Notes: a model not told the origin generated them from the letters alone. 64,000 bases of DNA from Semisulcospira habei (GCA_036245525.1 BTPG01000004.1:214337023-214401022), one strand, 5' to 3'. Counted from the stretch's first letter, positions 52,484-64,000 are shown. Made by a program: numbers and translations.

Positions 52484-52915
52484 GGTCATGGAGTCATGGA
52501 CCCTCACAGCAGACCTTGAACGGAGGATACAAGCCAGCGAAATGAGATGTTTTCGAAGGCTGCTTGGCATTTCATACAGAGATAACATCACGAACGAGGA
52601 AGTGGGAAGCAGAGTCAGGCAAGCCATCGGGCCCTATGAAGACTTATTAGCCATTGTGAAAAAACGCAAACTGAAGTGGTATGGGCATGTCACGCGTTCA
52701 GCAGGGCTTGCCAAAACAATCCTGCAAGGCACTGTGCAAAGAGGACAAAGGAGAGGAAGACAGAGGAAAAGATGGGAGGACAATATCGCAGAGTGGACAG
52801 GACTGAAGCTGGGCGATACGCTAAGAATGGCAGAGAGGAATGGAGGGAGCTGGTTGCCAAGTCATCAGTGGTGCCCCAACGGTCGGCAAGACTATGGGGA
52901 TACAGATAGATAGAT
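52484..52915 (+). pseudogene. RTE-like LINE, C-terminal 140 codons
   Basis: Reads MRCFRRLLGISYRDNITNEE, KRKLKWYGHVTRSAGLAKT and RGRQRKRWEDNIAEWTGLK, then frameshifts near the end; tail (GATA)n at 52905-52918. 5'-truncated. Confidence 0.88.
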
Positions 52916-52994
52916 ACATAACGTTTGGGTGGAAATACTGCGTCCAGTGCACGCACAGCGAAATGAAGAATGCTTGTTTGGTGTCAGATTTATA

Positions 52995-53315
52995 TGAGTC
53001 CGAAATAGCTCAGGCGGTTGAGCGTGGGAGCAGGAGAGCGAAGGGAATCGCCGGGTCGTGGGTTCGAATCCCCGTCCCGGCTCCGGTAGCTGGACTCGCA
53101 GTCCAGGGGGAAAAGACGGGCTTGTTCAATAGCATGTCCGTTGAAAGGTCCTGGTAAATCAAAGTGGCACAGTTGGAGTGCGCCTGAGTTGATGAGTGTT
53201 CAGGTCATACTCCATAGGCAATAGATTTTCCTGTCTCCCATAAACCCGGCCGCCCTGTCAGGGCCGTCCATGATCACTTCGGTGCCGTGGACGCTAAACC
53301 CCGCACTAACCATGT
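52995..53315 (+). mobile_element. tRNA-derived SINE S1 with TSD
   Basis: GAGTCCGAAATAGCTCAGGC start, B box GGGTTCGAATCCC, tail GACGCTAAACCCCGCACTAA CC. TGTCAGATTTATA stands on both sides (about 52982 and 53312). Confidence 0.93.
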
Positions 53316-53447
53316 CAGATTTATAAAGTGTTTAAACGTATGGCGTGTAAGTGGGTTGCCTAACCCCTTCACTGCTGCGGGCGGTACTGCTCTGGGGACA
53401 AGGCGTGTCGACCTTCAGTAGCAGTCATTGGGTTAATTTACAATGCA

Positions 53448-53660
53448 TAACTCGTTCAGCCCGGCGCACGTATTTCCCAAATTTTGGAGGCGTCTTCTAA
53501 CGACTATGCACCTGTTGCAGGAGATGGGTCGACCATGACAATTCAAGGGCAGTGCCAGATTAGCTTGGCGCCGACAGGCGCCAAGCTAATCTGGCACAGC
53601 CCTTGAATTATCATGGTCGACCCACCCCCTGTTGTATTGCGTCAGGGCTGAATGGGTTAA
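53448..53660. repeat. family A element, full length
   Basis: ATAACTCGTTCAGCCCGGCG and GGGCTGAATGGGTTAA; near-perfect stem. Confidence 0.93.
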
Positions 53661-53835
53661 ATGTATGCAGCGCGTGATTTTCGTAATGTTTCTGCAAATC
53701 TGCTAGATGTATTGATAGCGGTTTTCTAAACAGACAGTGCGACTATGTGGATATGTTAATTAGTACCTTGAGAGTATATTTTTTTTAACAAGAATGTTGT
53801 ATGGCGGGTAAAGAGAATGTCTGTGCTTTCCGTGG

Positions 53836-53900
53836 TTTGGTCTGTGGTTTTGAACCTTGCGGCCTTAGGCCGCAAGGCTCAAAACCGCAGACCAGCCCAA
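53836..53900. repeat. family F hairpin variant
   Basis: GGTCTGTGGTTTTGAACCTT and AAGGCTCAAAACCGCAGACC; the ATT to GGT change is mirrored. Confidence 0.9.
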
Positions 53901-54096
53901 ACATTTTTTTTTGTCAGCGTGCGGTCGAAGATTGATTATGTTTCGGTGTGCGGTCGAAGATTGATTATGTTTCGGTGTGTATATTTTTTGCAAAATTAAG
54001 CAAATGCTGAGGAATAAATTATGATTGAAGTGAATGCATTGTTGTTTGGTTATTTGACTGATTGTCAGATCTCTGGCAGTACGGTTTGTAACGGCG

Positions 54097-54421
<325 letters not shown>

Positions 54422-54471
54422 CACAAAAACAGAAGAGGACATTCAGCTTTCAAAATCCGCATAATGAGGAA

Positions 54472-54667
54472 TTAACCCTCTTAAAACCACGGCCGCATTT
54501 CCAAACCTTTTGAGGCGTTGTCCAACGACTATGTACCAGTTGTAGGAGATGGTTTGATCATGATAATTCAAGGGTAGTGCCAGAAGGCGCCAAGCTCATC
54601 TGGCACTACCCTTGAATTATCACGATCAATCCATCCCCTGCTGCAGGGTCCCGGGGCTAAATGGGTG
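54472..54667. repeat. family A element, left tip deleted
   Basis: TTAACCCTCTTAAAACCACG start; GGTAGTGCCAGAAGGCGCCA shows loss of the left tip. Confidence 0.87.
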
Positions 54668-54732
54668 AAGCCACTGATTAGCCACGCCACGGGCCTACAT
54701 TTTGACAACATTGTTTTTGTTGTACAGGTCAC

Positions 54733-54831
54733 GTGGTCTTCAGGCGCCAAAGCTAGTCTGGCACTACCCATGAATTATCACGGTCCATCCATCCATCTCC
54801 TGCGTTAGGGTCTTGGGGCTTAATGGGTTAA
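54733..54831. repeat. family A solo right arm
   Basis: AGGCGCCAAAGCTAGTCTGG to GGCTTAATGGGTTAA. Confidence 0.82.
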
Positions 54832-54958
54832 CCTTGTCAGGGCCTCCCAGCTGTTTAATCTGTTTACACACATAGTGCGGCTCTTTGCAGCAGGAAGTGG
54901 TGTTTTTTTCTTTCTCAAAACGCAGTCTGACCTGTTTTCAGTCCTGTCGCTTACAACG

Positions 54959-54960
54959 TG

Positions 54961-55011
<51 letters not shown>

Positions 55012-55690
55012 TACATTTATATAGCGCTTAACCTCCAAATGAATGGTGCTCTAAGCCCTTTACAAGATCAAAAATCACAGAACAAAAAGTACAAGAAATA
55101 AAACACTACAATAAATGTTACAAAAACTAAAGTGACGTATCAAAAGCTCACACTCACACATACACACACACCGTTACAAGAACAGTTACTGCCAAAGATT
55201 GCTAACGGCGCACTGAAAATGCATCTAAGTATACGCATAAGAAAACAGATAGGTCTTGAGCAGTGATTTGAAAGCAGACAGAGTTAGTTAGTTATTTGGG
55301 TTTAACGCCGAGTTATGAACTAAGGCCATCTCACGGCGGGAAAGCAGACAGAGTTGGAACATGTCTGACATGGGCTGGAAGGTCGTTCCAGGTGACAGTG
55401 GACCGAAATAAGAAAAGGCACGCTGGCCCTGGCTAGACTTCTTTCGCCTAGGAACCCTAAAAATACGTGATGCCGGAATGCAAAGGTTTACACGTAAATA
55501 CACGTAATAAACAACTACTAGATATTTAGGATCATGAAAACGAACTGTGGAATTAGTTATAGCGTTACAGGCATAGTTGAAGGGGCACATTACACTCACA
55601 AAAGCGACCGTTTGCAAAATGAATGAGTACAGCACTTCAACTGTCAGTTCCTGAGCACTTGACGCAGATTGTGTGTGACTCAACCATATG
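54959..55690 (-). mobile_element. L2-like LINE 3' end, copy 1
   Basis: (AAT)n tail at 54959-55009, then a 3'UTR sequence (ATATAGCGCTTAACCTCCAA) shared with 56583-58324. Contains the short retroposon copy at 55286. Confidence 0.82.
55286..55339 (-). mobile_element. short retroposon, copy 2 (54 bp) with 16-bp TSD
   Basis: Insert AGTTAGTTATTTGGGTTTAA ... CATCTCACGGCGG lies between GAAAGCAGACAGAGTT at 55270-55285 and 55340-55355. The sister LINE at 56855-56875 lacks the insert. Confidence 0.92.
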
Positions 55691-55764
55691 CAATCTGCAA
55701 TCTTCGGTAAATTCAACGCCAAGGAACTCAAGCCGTCCGAAGGAACATGGATTCAAAACGTTGT

Positions 55765-55840
55765 CAGAAAGAGGCATAGATCCTCATGATCCCCAGCGAC
55801 TGCGGGGGCTCATGAGGATCTATGCCTCTTGCATTGCTCG
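55765..55840. repeat. family E hairpin
   Basis: AGAGGCATAGATCCTCATGA and TCATGAGGATCTATGCCTCT; one arm-tip difference (TCCCC vs GGGGG). Confidence 0.9.
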
Positions 55841-56565
55841 TAGTGTTCCGGCATTTTACAGTTTAAATTAAATTTTATCTTGTTTACATGTTAAAGATCA
55901 GGGTCTGTTCTACACTGGCAAAGTCACACGTCAGCACAACGGCCGCAATGAAAGACAATGCACACTTAAGATATTAAAGCTGACGTGGTCATTGTCGTAC
56001 ATTTTTTAGGACACTGTCTGTCACATACAGTGTCTTGTGTTACAGTCAATACAGTGTGTCACATGCAGTGCATTGTGTTACACTGTGTTTGGCTTTCAAA
56101 TCTCGCTATGTGAGCGGGCCACGTGACCAGACGATGATGAGATAGCAAAGTGAACAAAGTCTCCACATGAACTCCCAGTCGTAAGCACTTACTCGAAGGA
56201 GTGTATCTTTGTTTGTGCACGTTGAGAAATTCTCATGAGCCCAGCTTGTGCTTTTGAGCCTCATGAGCCCTGTAATCCGAGATACCTTCAAGCGCTTGTT
56301 CAGAACTACAGATCCTCAAGACCCTAATTTTTAGTCTTCCCAGATACCCGTAGACTACACTGGCTCTTGAACATCTCTCAGGGTGCATACGCTCACAAGG
56401 ATCACACAGTGTGCATGAGCTCTTGTGATATTTCAAAGTGTTTGGGTACACTGACTCCACATGAGTATGCTTCAGTAGCTGGGAGTTCACTGTACAGCCT
56501 AATACTATCCCGTGGTCACGTGATCGCAGCGTGAGAATAGGAAAGTCATGAAACATACGGTGCAA
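55841..56565. other. no gene; ACACTGT-rich stretch
   Basis: Short repeats with ACACTGT/ACAGTG at 56005-56095; the LINE next door inserted in similar sequence. Confidence 0.5.
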
Positions 56566-56582
56566 CACAAGACACTGTAGGT

Positions 56583-58324
56583 CACATAATAATAATAATA
56601 ATGTACATTTATATAGCGCTTAACCTCCAAATGAATGGTGCTCTAAGCGCTTTACAAGATCCAAAATCACAGAACAAAAGTACAAGAAAGAAAACACTAC
56701 AATAAATTTTACAAAAACTAAAGTGAAACATACCAAAAGCTCACACTTATACATACACACACACCGTTACAAGAACAGTTACTGCCATAGATTGCTAACG
56801 CACTGAAAATGCATCTAACTATACGCATAAGCAAACAGAAAGGTCTTGAGCAGTGGTTTGAAACAAGACAGAGTTGTAACATGTCTGACTTGGGCTGGAA
56901 GGTCGTTCCAGGTGACTGGACCGAAATAAGAAAAGGCACGCTGGCCCAGGCTATACTTCTTTTGCCTAGGAACCCTGAAAATACGCATTTTCTGATGCTG
57001 AACGGATGGATCTTGAAGGGGTGTAAATATGAACCAGGTCGGACAAATATGGGGGAGCAGAACCGGTAATAGCATTGTAGCAAATAGCAGAAACCTTGTA
57101 CACAATTCTTCAGGTACAGGCAGCCAGTGCAGGTCAACAAGTAAGGGTGTTATGTGCTCACGTTTCGGTACTCTGTAAATTAGTCGGGCAGAGCAGTTCA
57201 TAACTCTTTGAAGTTTATCATCAAGAAGATTCTGAGGAACACCAGCCAAAAGGGAATTACAAAAATCAATGTGGGAAAGAACAAGGGAGGTAACAAGCGT
57301 TTTAGTTGCTTCGGTAGAGAGAAGGTGTCGAATTAAACTGATCTTCCTTAATTCAAAGACGGAACATTGGCAAACATTATTGACATGCTCTCTCATGGTC
57401 AGCCTATTGTCAAAGATAACACCAAGATTACGGGCCGACTCGGAAAAGGGGAAACAGAACAACCCTGATCGAGTCTGGGAGATCAGTGGAGATTGAACAA
57501 GAAAATCTTAAGGCCTCAGTTTTGTCACTATTCATTTGCAATTTGTTCTGTGTGGTCCAGATCTGAACGTCTGTGACACAGGACTCTAAAGACTGAAACA
57601 TCTGACTAACATGTTTTCGTGGAGCCCTGGCATACAACTCTGTGTCATCAGCATAAAAATGGTGAGAAACAGAGTGACATTTGATAGCACTATATAAAGG
57701 CTGGGAATACAATGTGAAAAGGATCGGCCCCAAAAACAGAGCCTTGGGGAACACCGTACACAAGCTCAGTGGGACCGGACTCTACTCCCAACACAGACAC
57801 TACTTGCTTTCTTCCAAAGAGGTAAGACTAAAAATAGTGTAAAGCGGTACTCTTGATGCAAAAAACAGAGTCTAAAGGTTAATGAGAATCTGGTGATCTA
57901 TCGTATCAAAAGCAGCGCTCAAATCAAGAAGGGTCAGAACAGAAACATTATCTTCATCACTGGCGGTGAGCAGGTCGTTCACGACACGAAGCAACGCCGT
58001 CTCCGTGCTGTGACCGGGGCGGTAGGCGGATTGAAAAATGTGCCAGAGGTCATTACTTTTGATATGGTCGAATAACTGTGACAAAACTATTTTGTCTAGT
58101 AATTTTGAAAGAAATGTGAGGTTAGATACAGGTCTGTAATTTTTCAGATCATTTGGGTCAAGAGTGGGTTTCTTTAAGAGATGTTTTACAATTGCAGTTT
58201 TGAAACATTCTGGGAAAACACCTGTTTTAAGAGACTGGTTTACAATTTCTGTGACAGCTGACACAATCTCACCGCAACATTCAAGTAGAAGAGAAGAGGG
58301 GTCAGGGTGGAGGTCACACTGTCC
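56583..58324 (-). pseudogene. L2-like LINE, copy 2, 5'-truncated with TSD
   Basis: RT parts on the - strand: KNYRPVSNLTFLSKLLDKIV, LTLLDLSAAFDTIDH, then in another frame HFYADDTELYARAP, then ARNLGVIFDNRL and DFCNSLLAGVPQNL. Frameshifts near 57430, 57780 and 57870. CACAAGACACTGTA(G/T)GT at 56566-56582 and 58325-58341 is the target duplication. Confidence 0.9.
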
Positions 58325-58341
58325 CACAAGACACTGTATGT

Positions 58342-58780
58342 GACTTACTCTGTAGCACAAAACACTGTATGTGACATGCAATCCCTAAAAAACGTCATAC
58401 GTTAGTGACCACTCCAGCGGTATTAAATGCTCTATCCGTGTGCAACACTGAGTCACAACTTAAACCATATACCTTCCTTCATTTGAGGACAAGGAGAAGT
58501 AATTACCAATAGGGAGTTGGGGAGTCCAACTAGCGAGCGGTATAGCATGGATTCTTATCGTAGTCTGTGTCCATCGCAGTTTGAGAGCTTTACAGCGGCG
58601 AGGGCTGAGCAAAGAAGTTGCAAGAGGCCATGCACATGATCCATACACAATGTACCTGTCGAGTGGGTGTCCATCTGACGAGATACTAGGGCTTATAAAA
58701 TGCCAGTGAGCCTTTAACTGAGCGCATCGTGCAAGGGGACCGTGCGTAAGGGCCCACTCGCAGAAACCCTATGATTGCAC
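58342..58780. other. no feature recognised
   Basis: No coding or hairpin signal. Confidence 0.5.
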
Positions 58781-58785
58781 TACTT

Positions 58786-59000
58786 TATCCCTTGTCATCC
58801 TGATACACCAAGTGCTTGAAATAATATTGACGATAGTTCAAGGGTGGTGACAGAATAGCTTGGCGCCTCAGGCCTGAGGCGCCAAGCTATTCTGTCACCA
58901 CCTTTGAACTATCGTCAAATTTGCTTGATCCATCTCCTAATATCGCCTTCATTGGACCATATGCATTAAAAAAAATCAGCCTCAGGATGGAATGGGGTAA
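58786..59000. repeat. family C/B hybrid foldback element
   Basis: Base CCCTTGTCATCCTGATACAC and CAGGATGGAATGGGGTAA (C-like); stem GACGATAGTTCAAGGGTGGT with GACAGAA mirrored by TTCTGTC; palindromic tip CTCAGGCCTGAG. Confidence 0.9.
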
Positions 59001-59450
59001 CTTCGTTGAGCTTGTACCGTGCGCGCGAGGGCTTACGTGCGCTAAAGTAAAGGTGTCAAACTGAGTCCCTATATTTATGAATAAATCTACCCAGCTAGAT
59101 TTATAAATAAATCTACCTAGACATAAACGCACGCACGCGTGAATGTACCCCAAAGTATATTTTCCACACATATCTACACGTAAATCTACAGGGTTTAAAT
59201 CTATCCAACCATCATAAATATACATCAAGTGCGAATCCACTGGGGCTTGAATCCATCCAACTAAATCTGAGTGGAGGCACTCGACGATGAATATATTGCG
59301 ACATAAAAGCCACGTTGTCATTAGCAATTTTAATTGTGACGGTCAATCCATCTCCTGCTGTAGTGCGTCGCGGTTGTAAATATATGAAGTGGTGATTGAT
59401 TTATTACACAAACGATCAGCCCCTGTGGCGCGGGGCAAAAATCGATTCAA
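59001..59450. other. no gene recognised
   Basis: 59040-59260 carries AAATCTAC-type repeats; 59340-59385 is a family A base remnant (CAATCCATCTCCTGCTGTAG). Confidence 0.5.
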
Positions 59451-59453
59451 TAG

Positions 59454-59466
59454 ACCCCCCCCCCCC

Positions 59467-59498
<32 letters not shown>
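59454..59498. repeat. poly-C/poly-A tract
   Basis: C-run followed by an A-run. Confidence 0.96.
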
Positions 59499-59769
59499 CG
59501 CAAGTGACAGGTGGCGTTGGTGTCGCCTCACATCCGGGACAGCAGAGTGCCGCCGTACAGCCGTTGCCGTTGCCGTTGCTGGGCGTGCCAGGACGGCGTG
59601 CTGAATCCGGCAAAGGTATTTCATTTGTTGAAATAAATAAGCTGTATATGTTTGTCAGTGTGTTTGAGTATAAGCTTGTTGTGTTGTTGTATTGTGTTGT
59701 ACTGTGTTGTGTTGTGGCCGAATGTCACAGTTTGTCAGTGTTGTGATTAATGGTGTAGCCTAGTATGGC

Positions 59770-59815
59770 GTGTGTGTATGTGTGTGGCCGGTGTGTGTGT
59801 GCCGTGTGTGTGTGT

Positions 59816-59856
<41 letters not shown>
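59770..59856. repeat. (GT)n microsatellite
   Basis: GT repeats with GCC interruptions. Confidence 0.95.
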
Positions 59857-59858
<2 letters not shown>

Positions 59859-60186
59859 CATTTGCCGGAGTGTGCTACCGTGACGGTGTGTGTATGTGAG
59901 TGTGTGTACCCCGCAACTGCATTATAATGTGAAACTCGGCCATTTAACGTAGGGATTCAGGCACCGCCTATTTCAGTACGCCACCCGCACGATGGCCCAC
60001 TAAAGCAGACCAATTTCTGAGAATTGGATAACGCAGGTTGTGTAACGTACTGCGCACTTAGCACTGCAAGTGCTGGGATGTGTGCACTTTTACGTCAACA
60101 TACAATCAAGTTTTCCCCACCGCTGATTTCTGTAAAACACGCATGGTATGACAGTTAAGTCAAAACACTTCTTTAACTAAAGAGAG

Positions 60187-60246
60187 TTAGTTAATTAGTT
60201 ATTTGAGTTTAACGCCGAGTAGGCAACTAAGGCCACCTCACGGCGG
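60187..60246 (-). mobile_element. short retroposon, copy 3 (60 bp) with TSD
   Basis: TTAGTTAATTAGTTATTTGA ... CCACCTCACGGCGG, flanked by AACTAAAGAGAG (60175-60186) and AACTAAAAGAGAG (60249-60261). Confidence 0.87.
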
Positions 60247-60479
60247 AAAACTAAAAGAGAGGTTGAAACCCTTTAGTACATGAAAATGAAATACAACGTT
60301 TCGGATCTGAGATTCTTCCTCTGGTGATAAGGAAACAGCGTAGAACAGAAAGAACACACGAAAGAAAGAAAAGACGTCACAAATGTATCTGTCTTTCATG
60401 GTGACGTCACTGCATTTTTCGCTCTTGGCAGTCACGTTATGGTTTGAACCTAAGTATGAAGGAAGAGTGTAGGTAAATA

Positions 60480-62589
60480 ATAAATAATAATTACGGTATT
60501 TATAATGCGCTTATCTTATAATAATTATAACTCTAAGCGCGCACTCACAACTAGTGCACGCAATCGCACTTAGACAACGACTCACGAACTACAAATAGTG
60601 AAATACATTACGACAGTCTGCTTAGGGTGGGGAGTGTGGTGGTATAGTGCTAGAACTGTTGAAAGAGGTGAGTTTTGAGGGCGGACTGGAAGGAGGAGAG
60701 AGAGTGTTTCTGACGGAGAGAGAGTGGGAGAGTGTTCCAGATGGATGGACCGTATACTGAGAAGGAGCGGGGTCCGAAAGTGCTGAGTTTGGTGCGGGGA
60801 ATGTGGAGGCGGAGAGGGTCGGAGGCGGAGCGGAGGGAGCGGGGAGGAGTGTAGGGATGAAGTAAGTTTGAGAGATAGGCGGGAGCACAGTTGTTCAGGG
60901 ATTTGTAGCAGAGAGACAGAATCTTGTATTGGATACGTTGGGGGATGGGAAGCCAGTGAAGGAGTTTGAGCAGGGGAGTGATGTGGTCGGATTTTTTCTT
61001 TCTGAGGACGAGGCAGGCAGCATTGTTCTGGACGCGCTGGAGAGTGAAAGTGGTGGAGTGAGGGAGGCCGGAAAGGAGAGAGTTGCAGTAGTCGATGCGA
61101 GATAGGATGAGAGAGACAGCAAGTATGGTGGCAGCTTCGGTAGTGAGGTATTTTCTGATCTGACCGATGCGGCGGAGGTGGAAGTAGCATGCCTGGGCCG
61201 TGGCGGAAACAAAGCTGGTCATGGAAAGAGAGGAATCGAGGATAACGCCGAGGTTTTTTGGCCGAGTCAGAGAGGGAGATGGGGGTGCTGTCGAGTTTAA
61301 GGTGGAGGGAGGGAGGGAGCTGGGAAAGGTTCTGGCGAGTGCCTACCAGCATGGCTTCTGTTTTGTCGTCATTCAGTTTAAGCTTGTTTGCTGTCATCCA
61401 GTTTTTCACGTCTTCGTAGCAGTCAGCCGTGCGAGTCAGTAGTGACTGAGTGTTGTCGAGTTTGTCTTTGTCTAGTAGTTGTGAGTCGTCAGCGTAGAGG
61501 TGGTGGTGTATGTGGTGAGACTGGATGATGTTGGACAGGGGAGACGTGTAGAGTGTGAAAAGGACCGGGCCCAGGACGGACCCCTGTGGAACTCCGCAGG
61601 AGAGCGTGACTGGGTTGGAGGAGACGCCGTCGATGGTGACGGACTGCTGTCTGTCGGAAAGGTAGGAGAGAAACCAGGAGTGAGCAGAGTCAGTGATGCC
61701 AAAGGAATGGTAAAGGCGGTGGAGGAGGATAGAGTGGTCTATAGTGTCGAAGGCGGCAGAGAGGTCGAGTAGCGTAAGAAGGGAGATGTTGCCCGAGTCG
61801 GTGGAGAGAAGCAGGTCGTTTAAGATATGTAAAAGGGTTGTTTCAGTGCTGTGATGTTTGCGATAGGCAGACTGGAAGGGACTGAGGAGGTTTTTGTCGG
61901 CGAGGTGGAGGTTGAGCTGGTTGAGAACGACCTTCTCAAGAAGCTTGGACAGGAAAGATAGATTGGAGACTGGGCGATAGTTTTTGAGTTCGTTTGGGTC
62001 GAGATTGTGTGTTTTTGAGGAGAGGACAGACGATGGCGGACTTGAAGATATCAGGGACGGAGCCGTTCTCTAGAGATGTGTTGATGATGTCGGTAATGAA
62101 TGGCAGAAGTTTTGGAAGGCCGTCCCGGTAGAGAGAACCTGGGAGAGGGTCTAGTTCGCAGGTTTTGAGAGGCATGGACTTTATGGTCTTGAGTACTTCA
62201 TCCTGAGAGACGGGCTGGAAGGACGAGAGGGCGGTGCCGGAAAAGGGGGTGTCGGGAGGGCAAGGCGGAGAAGGCAGAGTGTCGAGTGTGTTGCGCAGAG
62301 TTTGGATTTTGTCGGAAAAATAGGTGGAAAAAGCGGACGGGAGTTCTTCTTTGCTGTGTGTGTTGGGGAGAGGAGAGTCTTTAGAAGTGCCTAGGAGTGT
62401 GTTCATGGTAGCGTAGAGGATTTTGGAAGAAGTGGATTCCAGGATTTTGTTTTGAAGGTGTTTACGTTTGGAGTCGGAGATCATTCTGCAGACTTTGGAT
62501 CTAGTTGTTGTGTTGTCATAGGTGTGGTGGGGTTGGGGGTTGGGGGTTGGGGAAGAGTGCATCCCAGTGCACAAAGGCCATCTGGCCAA
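60480..62589 (-). pseudogene. L2-like LINE (second family), RT region and 3' end
   Basis: 61936-62589 reads KTIKSMPLKTCELDPLPGSL and IKSAIV-like text upstream of RT; further down LLDLSAAFDTIDHSI near 61750, HHHLYADDSQLLD near 61480, WMTANKLKLNDDKTEAM, then [16 protein letters not shown]. Frameshifts near 61930 and 61240. The 3' end has (AAT) and TATAATAATTATAACTC (60480-60535). Confidence 0.9.
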
Positions 62590-62780
62590 CGTCGGCCACC
62601 AAACTTGCTGTCTCTCTCATCTTATCTCGCATCGACTATTGCAACTCTCTCCTTTCCGGTCTCCCTCACTCCACCATTTTCACTCTCCAGCGCGTCCAGA
62701 ACAATGCTGCCTGCCTCGTCCTCAGAAAGAAAAAATCCGACCACATCACTCCCCTGCTCAAACTCCTTCACTGGCTTCTG
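62590..62780 (+). pseudogene. inverted fragment of the same L2 family
   Basis: Reads [20 protein letters not shown] on + and is nearly the inverse of about 60960-61140. A family I-like GCGC-poor hairpin remnant lies at the junction (62571-62598). Confidence 0.87.
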
Positions 62781-62809
62781 AGGATCTAAGTCTCTTGGAG
62801 ATGTTTGGA

Positions 62810-62836
62810 GCGCGCGCGCATGCACACACTAACACG

Positions 62837-62871
<35 letters not shown>

Positions 62872-63140
62872 CGTCACGCTTTCAGAAGAGCCTTCAGGTG
62901 ACCCGATATAGCTAGTTAATGTTTGGAGAAAGACATTGGATGAGTTGGTTAGCCAGCTTTCAACTTCTTCAGTAATGTTTTTTTTCAGGAAAAAAAAAAC
63001 AGTAAAAAATCTTGACATATGGAGAAAGTCAGACAGTGGCGGTGACGTAAAAGAGGCAACTCCGTCTCCACGCCGACATATTCTAAATATGACTTAATTC
63101 TCTCTCTCTCTCTAGCTTGCTCGTTCTTTCTCTCACATAT
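62810..63140. repeat. (CA)n microsatellite and flanks, no gene
   Basis: CG and CA runs at 62811-62870; T/A runs near 62980; (CT)n at 63100-63114. Confidence 0.8.
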
Positions 63141-63146
63141 GCGTGC

Positions 63147-63210
63147 ATCTCCAAAAGGCATAGATGCTCATGTACCCGTAGGGCTCATGAACATCTATGC
63201 CTCTTGTGGG
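63147..63210. repeat. family E hairpin, shortened
   Basis: AAAGGCATAGATGCTCATG and CATGAACATCTATGCCTCTT around TACCCGTAGGGCT. Confidence 0.83.
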
Positions 63211-63515
63211 TGTTTGGAGCTTGGGCATGCACGCACGCACACACATACACACACATCGACGAGCTTTAAGAAGAGCATGCAGGTGTACTTAGGTACTGAT
63301 CTAGGTAAAGTCAACCTGCTTTTACAGAAATGATAGCAAGACTGAAATTGTACCGTGAAATTCTAGTTTTGTCACCATTTTTCAATGTTTTGAAGCAAAA
63401 GCGAAAACTCATATCACGTTAAATATAAAATTACGTAAAAACGAACAAATACGTGATAACAAATGACGTTTGACAAACCAATGACGCATATGCACTGCGC
63501 GCGCCCCCTATAGAG
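63211..63515. other. no feature recognised
   Basis: Short CA-rich part at 63230-63256; otherwise unique-looking. Confidence 0.5.
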
Positions 63516-63757
<242 letters not shown>

Positions 63758-64000
63758 ATCCCGTAGTCTTGCCGACCGTTGGGGCACCACTGATGACTTG
63801 GCAACCAGCTCCCTCCAATCCTCTCTGTTCTCTGCCATTCTCAGCGTATCGCCCAGCTTCAGTCCTGTCCACTCTGAGATATTCTCCTCCCATCTTTTCC
63901 TCCGACTTCCTCTCCTTCGTCCTCCTTGCACAGTGCCTTGCAGGATTGTTTTGGCAAGCCCTACTGAACGCGTGACATGCCCATACCACTTCAGTTTGCG
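63758..64000 (-). pseudogene. RTE-like LINE 3' end, runs off the right edge
   Basis: The - strand reads LKWYGHVTRSVGLAKTILQG and RKRWEENISEWTGLKLG. Same family as 23571 and 52484. Confidence 0.87.

Noticed and set aside
59499..59625. Possible host exon (open, GC-rich, followed by a GTATTT donor-like site)
   Set aside because: No acceptor is visible (an A-run precedes it), no family similarity is recognised, and it is isolated among repeats.

Overview
The window is eukaryotic nuclear DNA from an animal. It holds one intron-rich host gene on the + strand, between about 31.36 and 50.3 kb, set in dense repeats. The style of the repeats (tRNA-derived SINEs, L2/CR1-like and RTE-like LINEs, many microsatellites and very many short hairpin elements) and a cPLA2 protein that is clearly metazoan but diverged from vertebrates suggest a marine invertebrate. 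A mollusc, probably a gastropod, is my best guess; this is inference and not proven by the sequence.

The host gene encodes a cytosolic phospholipase A2 (group IVA-like). I could join 16 coding exons (31431-49941) with GT..AG introns and consistent phases into a reading frame of 2,379 nt, or 792 residues plus stop. It carries an N-terminal C2 domain with the calcium loop, the SGGGFR oxyanion-hole motif, the GLSGS nucleophile elbow, the catalytic Asp in VVDGGLTF, and the C-terminal FADFDIFDD segment. A likely 5'UTR portion starts at a splice acceptor at 31355/31356. No other complete host gene is visible.

Layout: 1-1.2 kb, L2-like LINE remnant; 1.2-8.3 kb, hairpin elements, SINEs and simple repeats; 8.4-11.7 kb, a nearly full-length but decayed CR1/jockey-group LINE (- strand); 12-31 kb, repeat mosaic with no host gene; 31.4-50.3 kb, the cPLA2 gene with repeat-filled introns; 50.3-64 kb, repeat mosaic including two L2-like LINE copies (54.96-58.32 kb), another L2 family (60.5-62.8 kb) and RTE-like 3' ends (52.5 and 63.75-64 kb, also 23.6 and 27.2 kb).

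The most unusual feature is the abundance of short foldback (hairpin) elements. At least seven recurrent families were seen (here called A-G; others H-M are rarer). Most are about 100-230 bp, begin with TTAACCC or TTAACTC, and end with the inverse GGGTTAA or GAGTTAA. Families A, B and C share the same hairpin tip but have different bases. Sequence variants in one arm are mirrored in the other arm of the same copy, while differing between copies. Two of these hairpins, both inside cPLA2 introns, have had their loops blown up into coding-phase-length minisatellites (27-bp unit at 33.66-34.84 kb, 21-bp unit at 40.38-41.08 kb); unexpanded or barely expanded siblings are present in the same window. 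A separate 54-60 bp retroposon occurs three times with target-site duplications, and two of the insertions can be checked against uninterrupted paralogous copies in the window.
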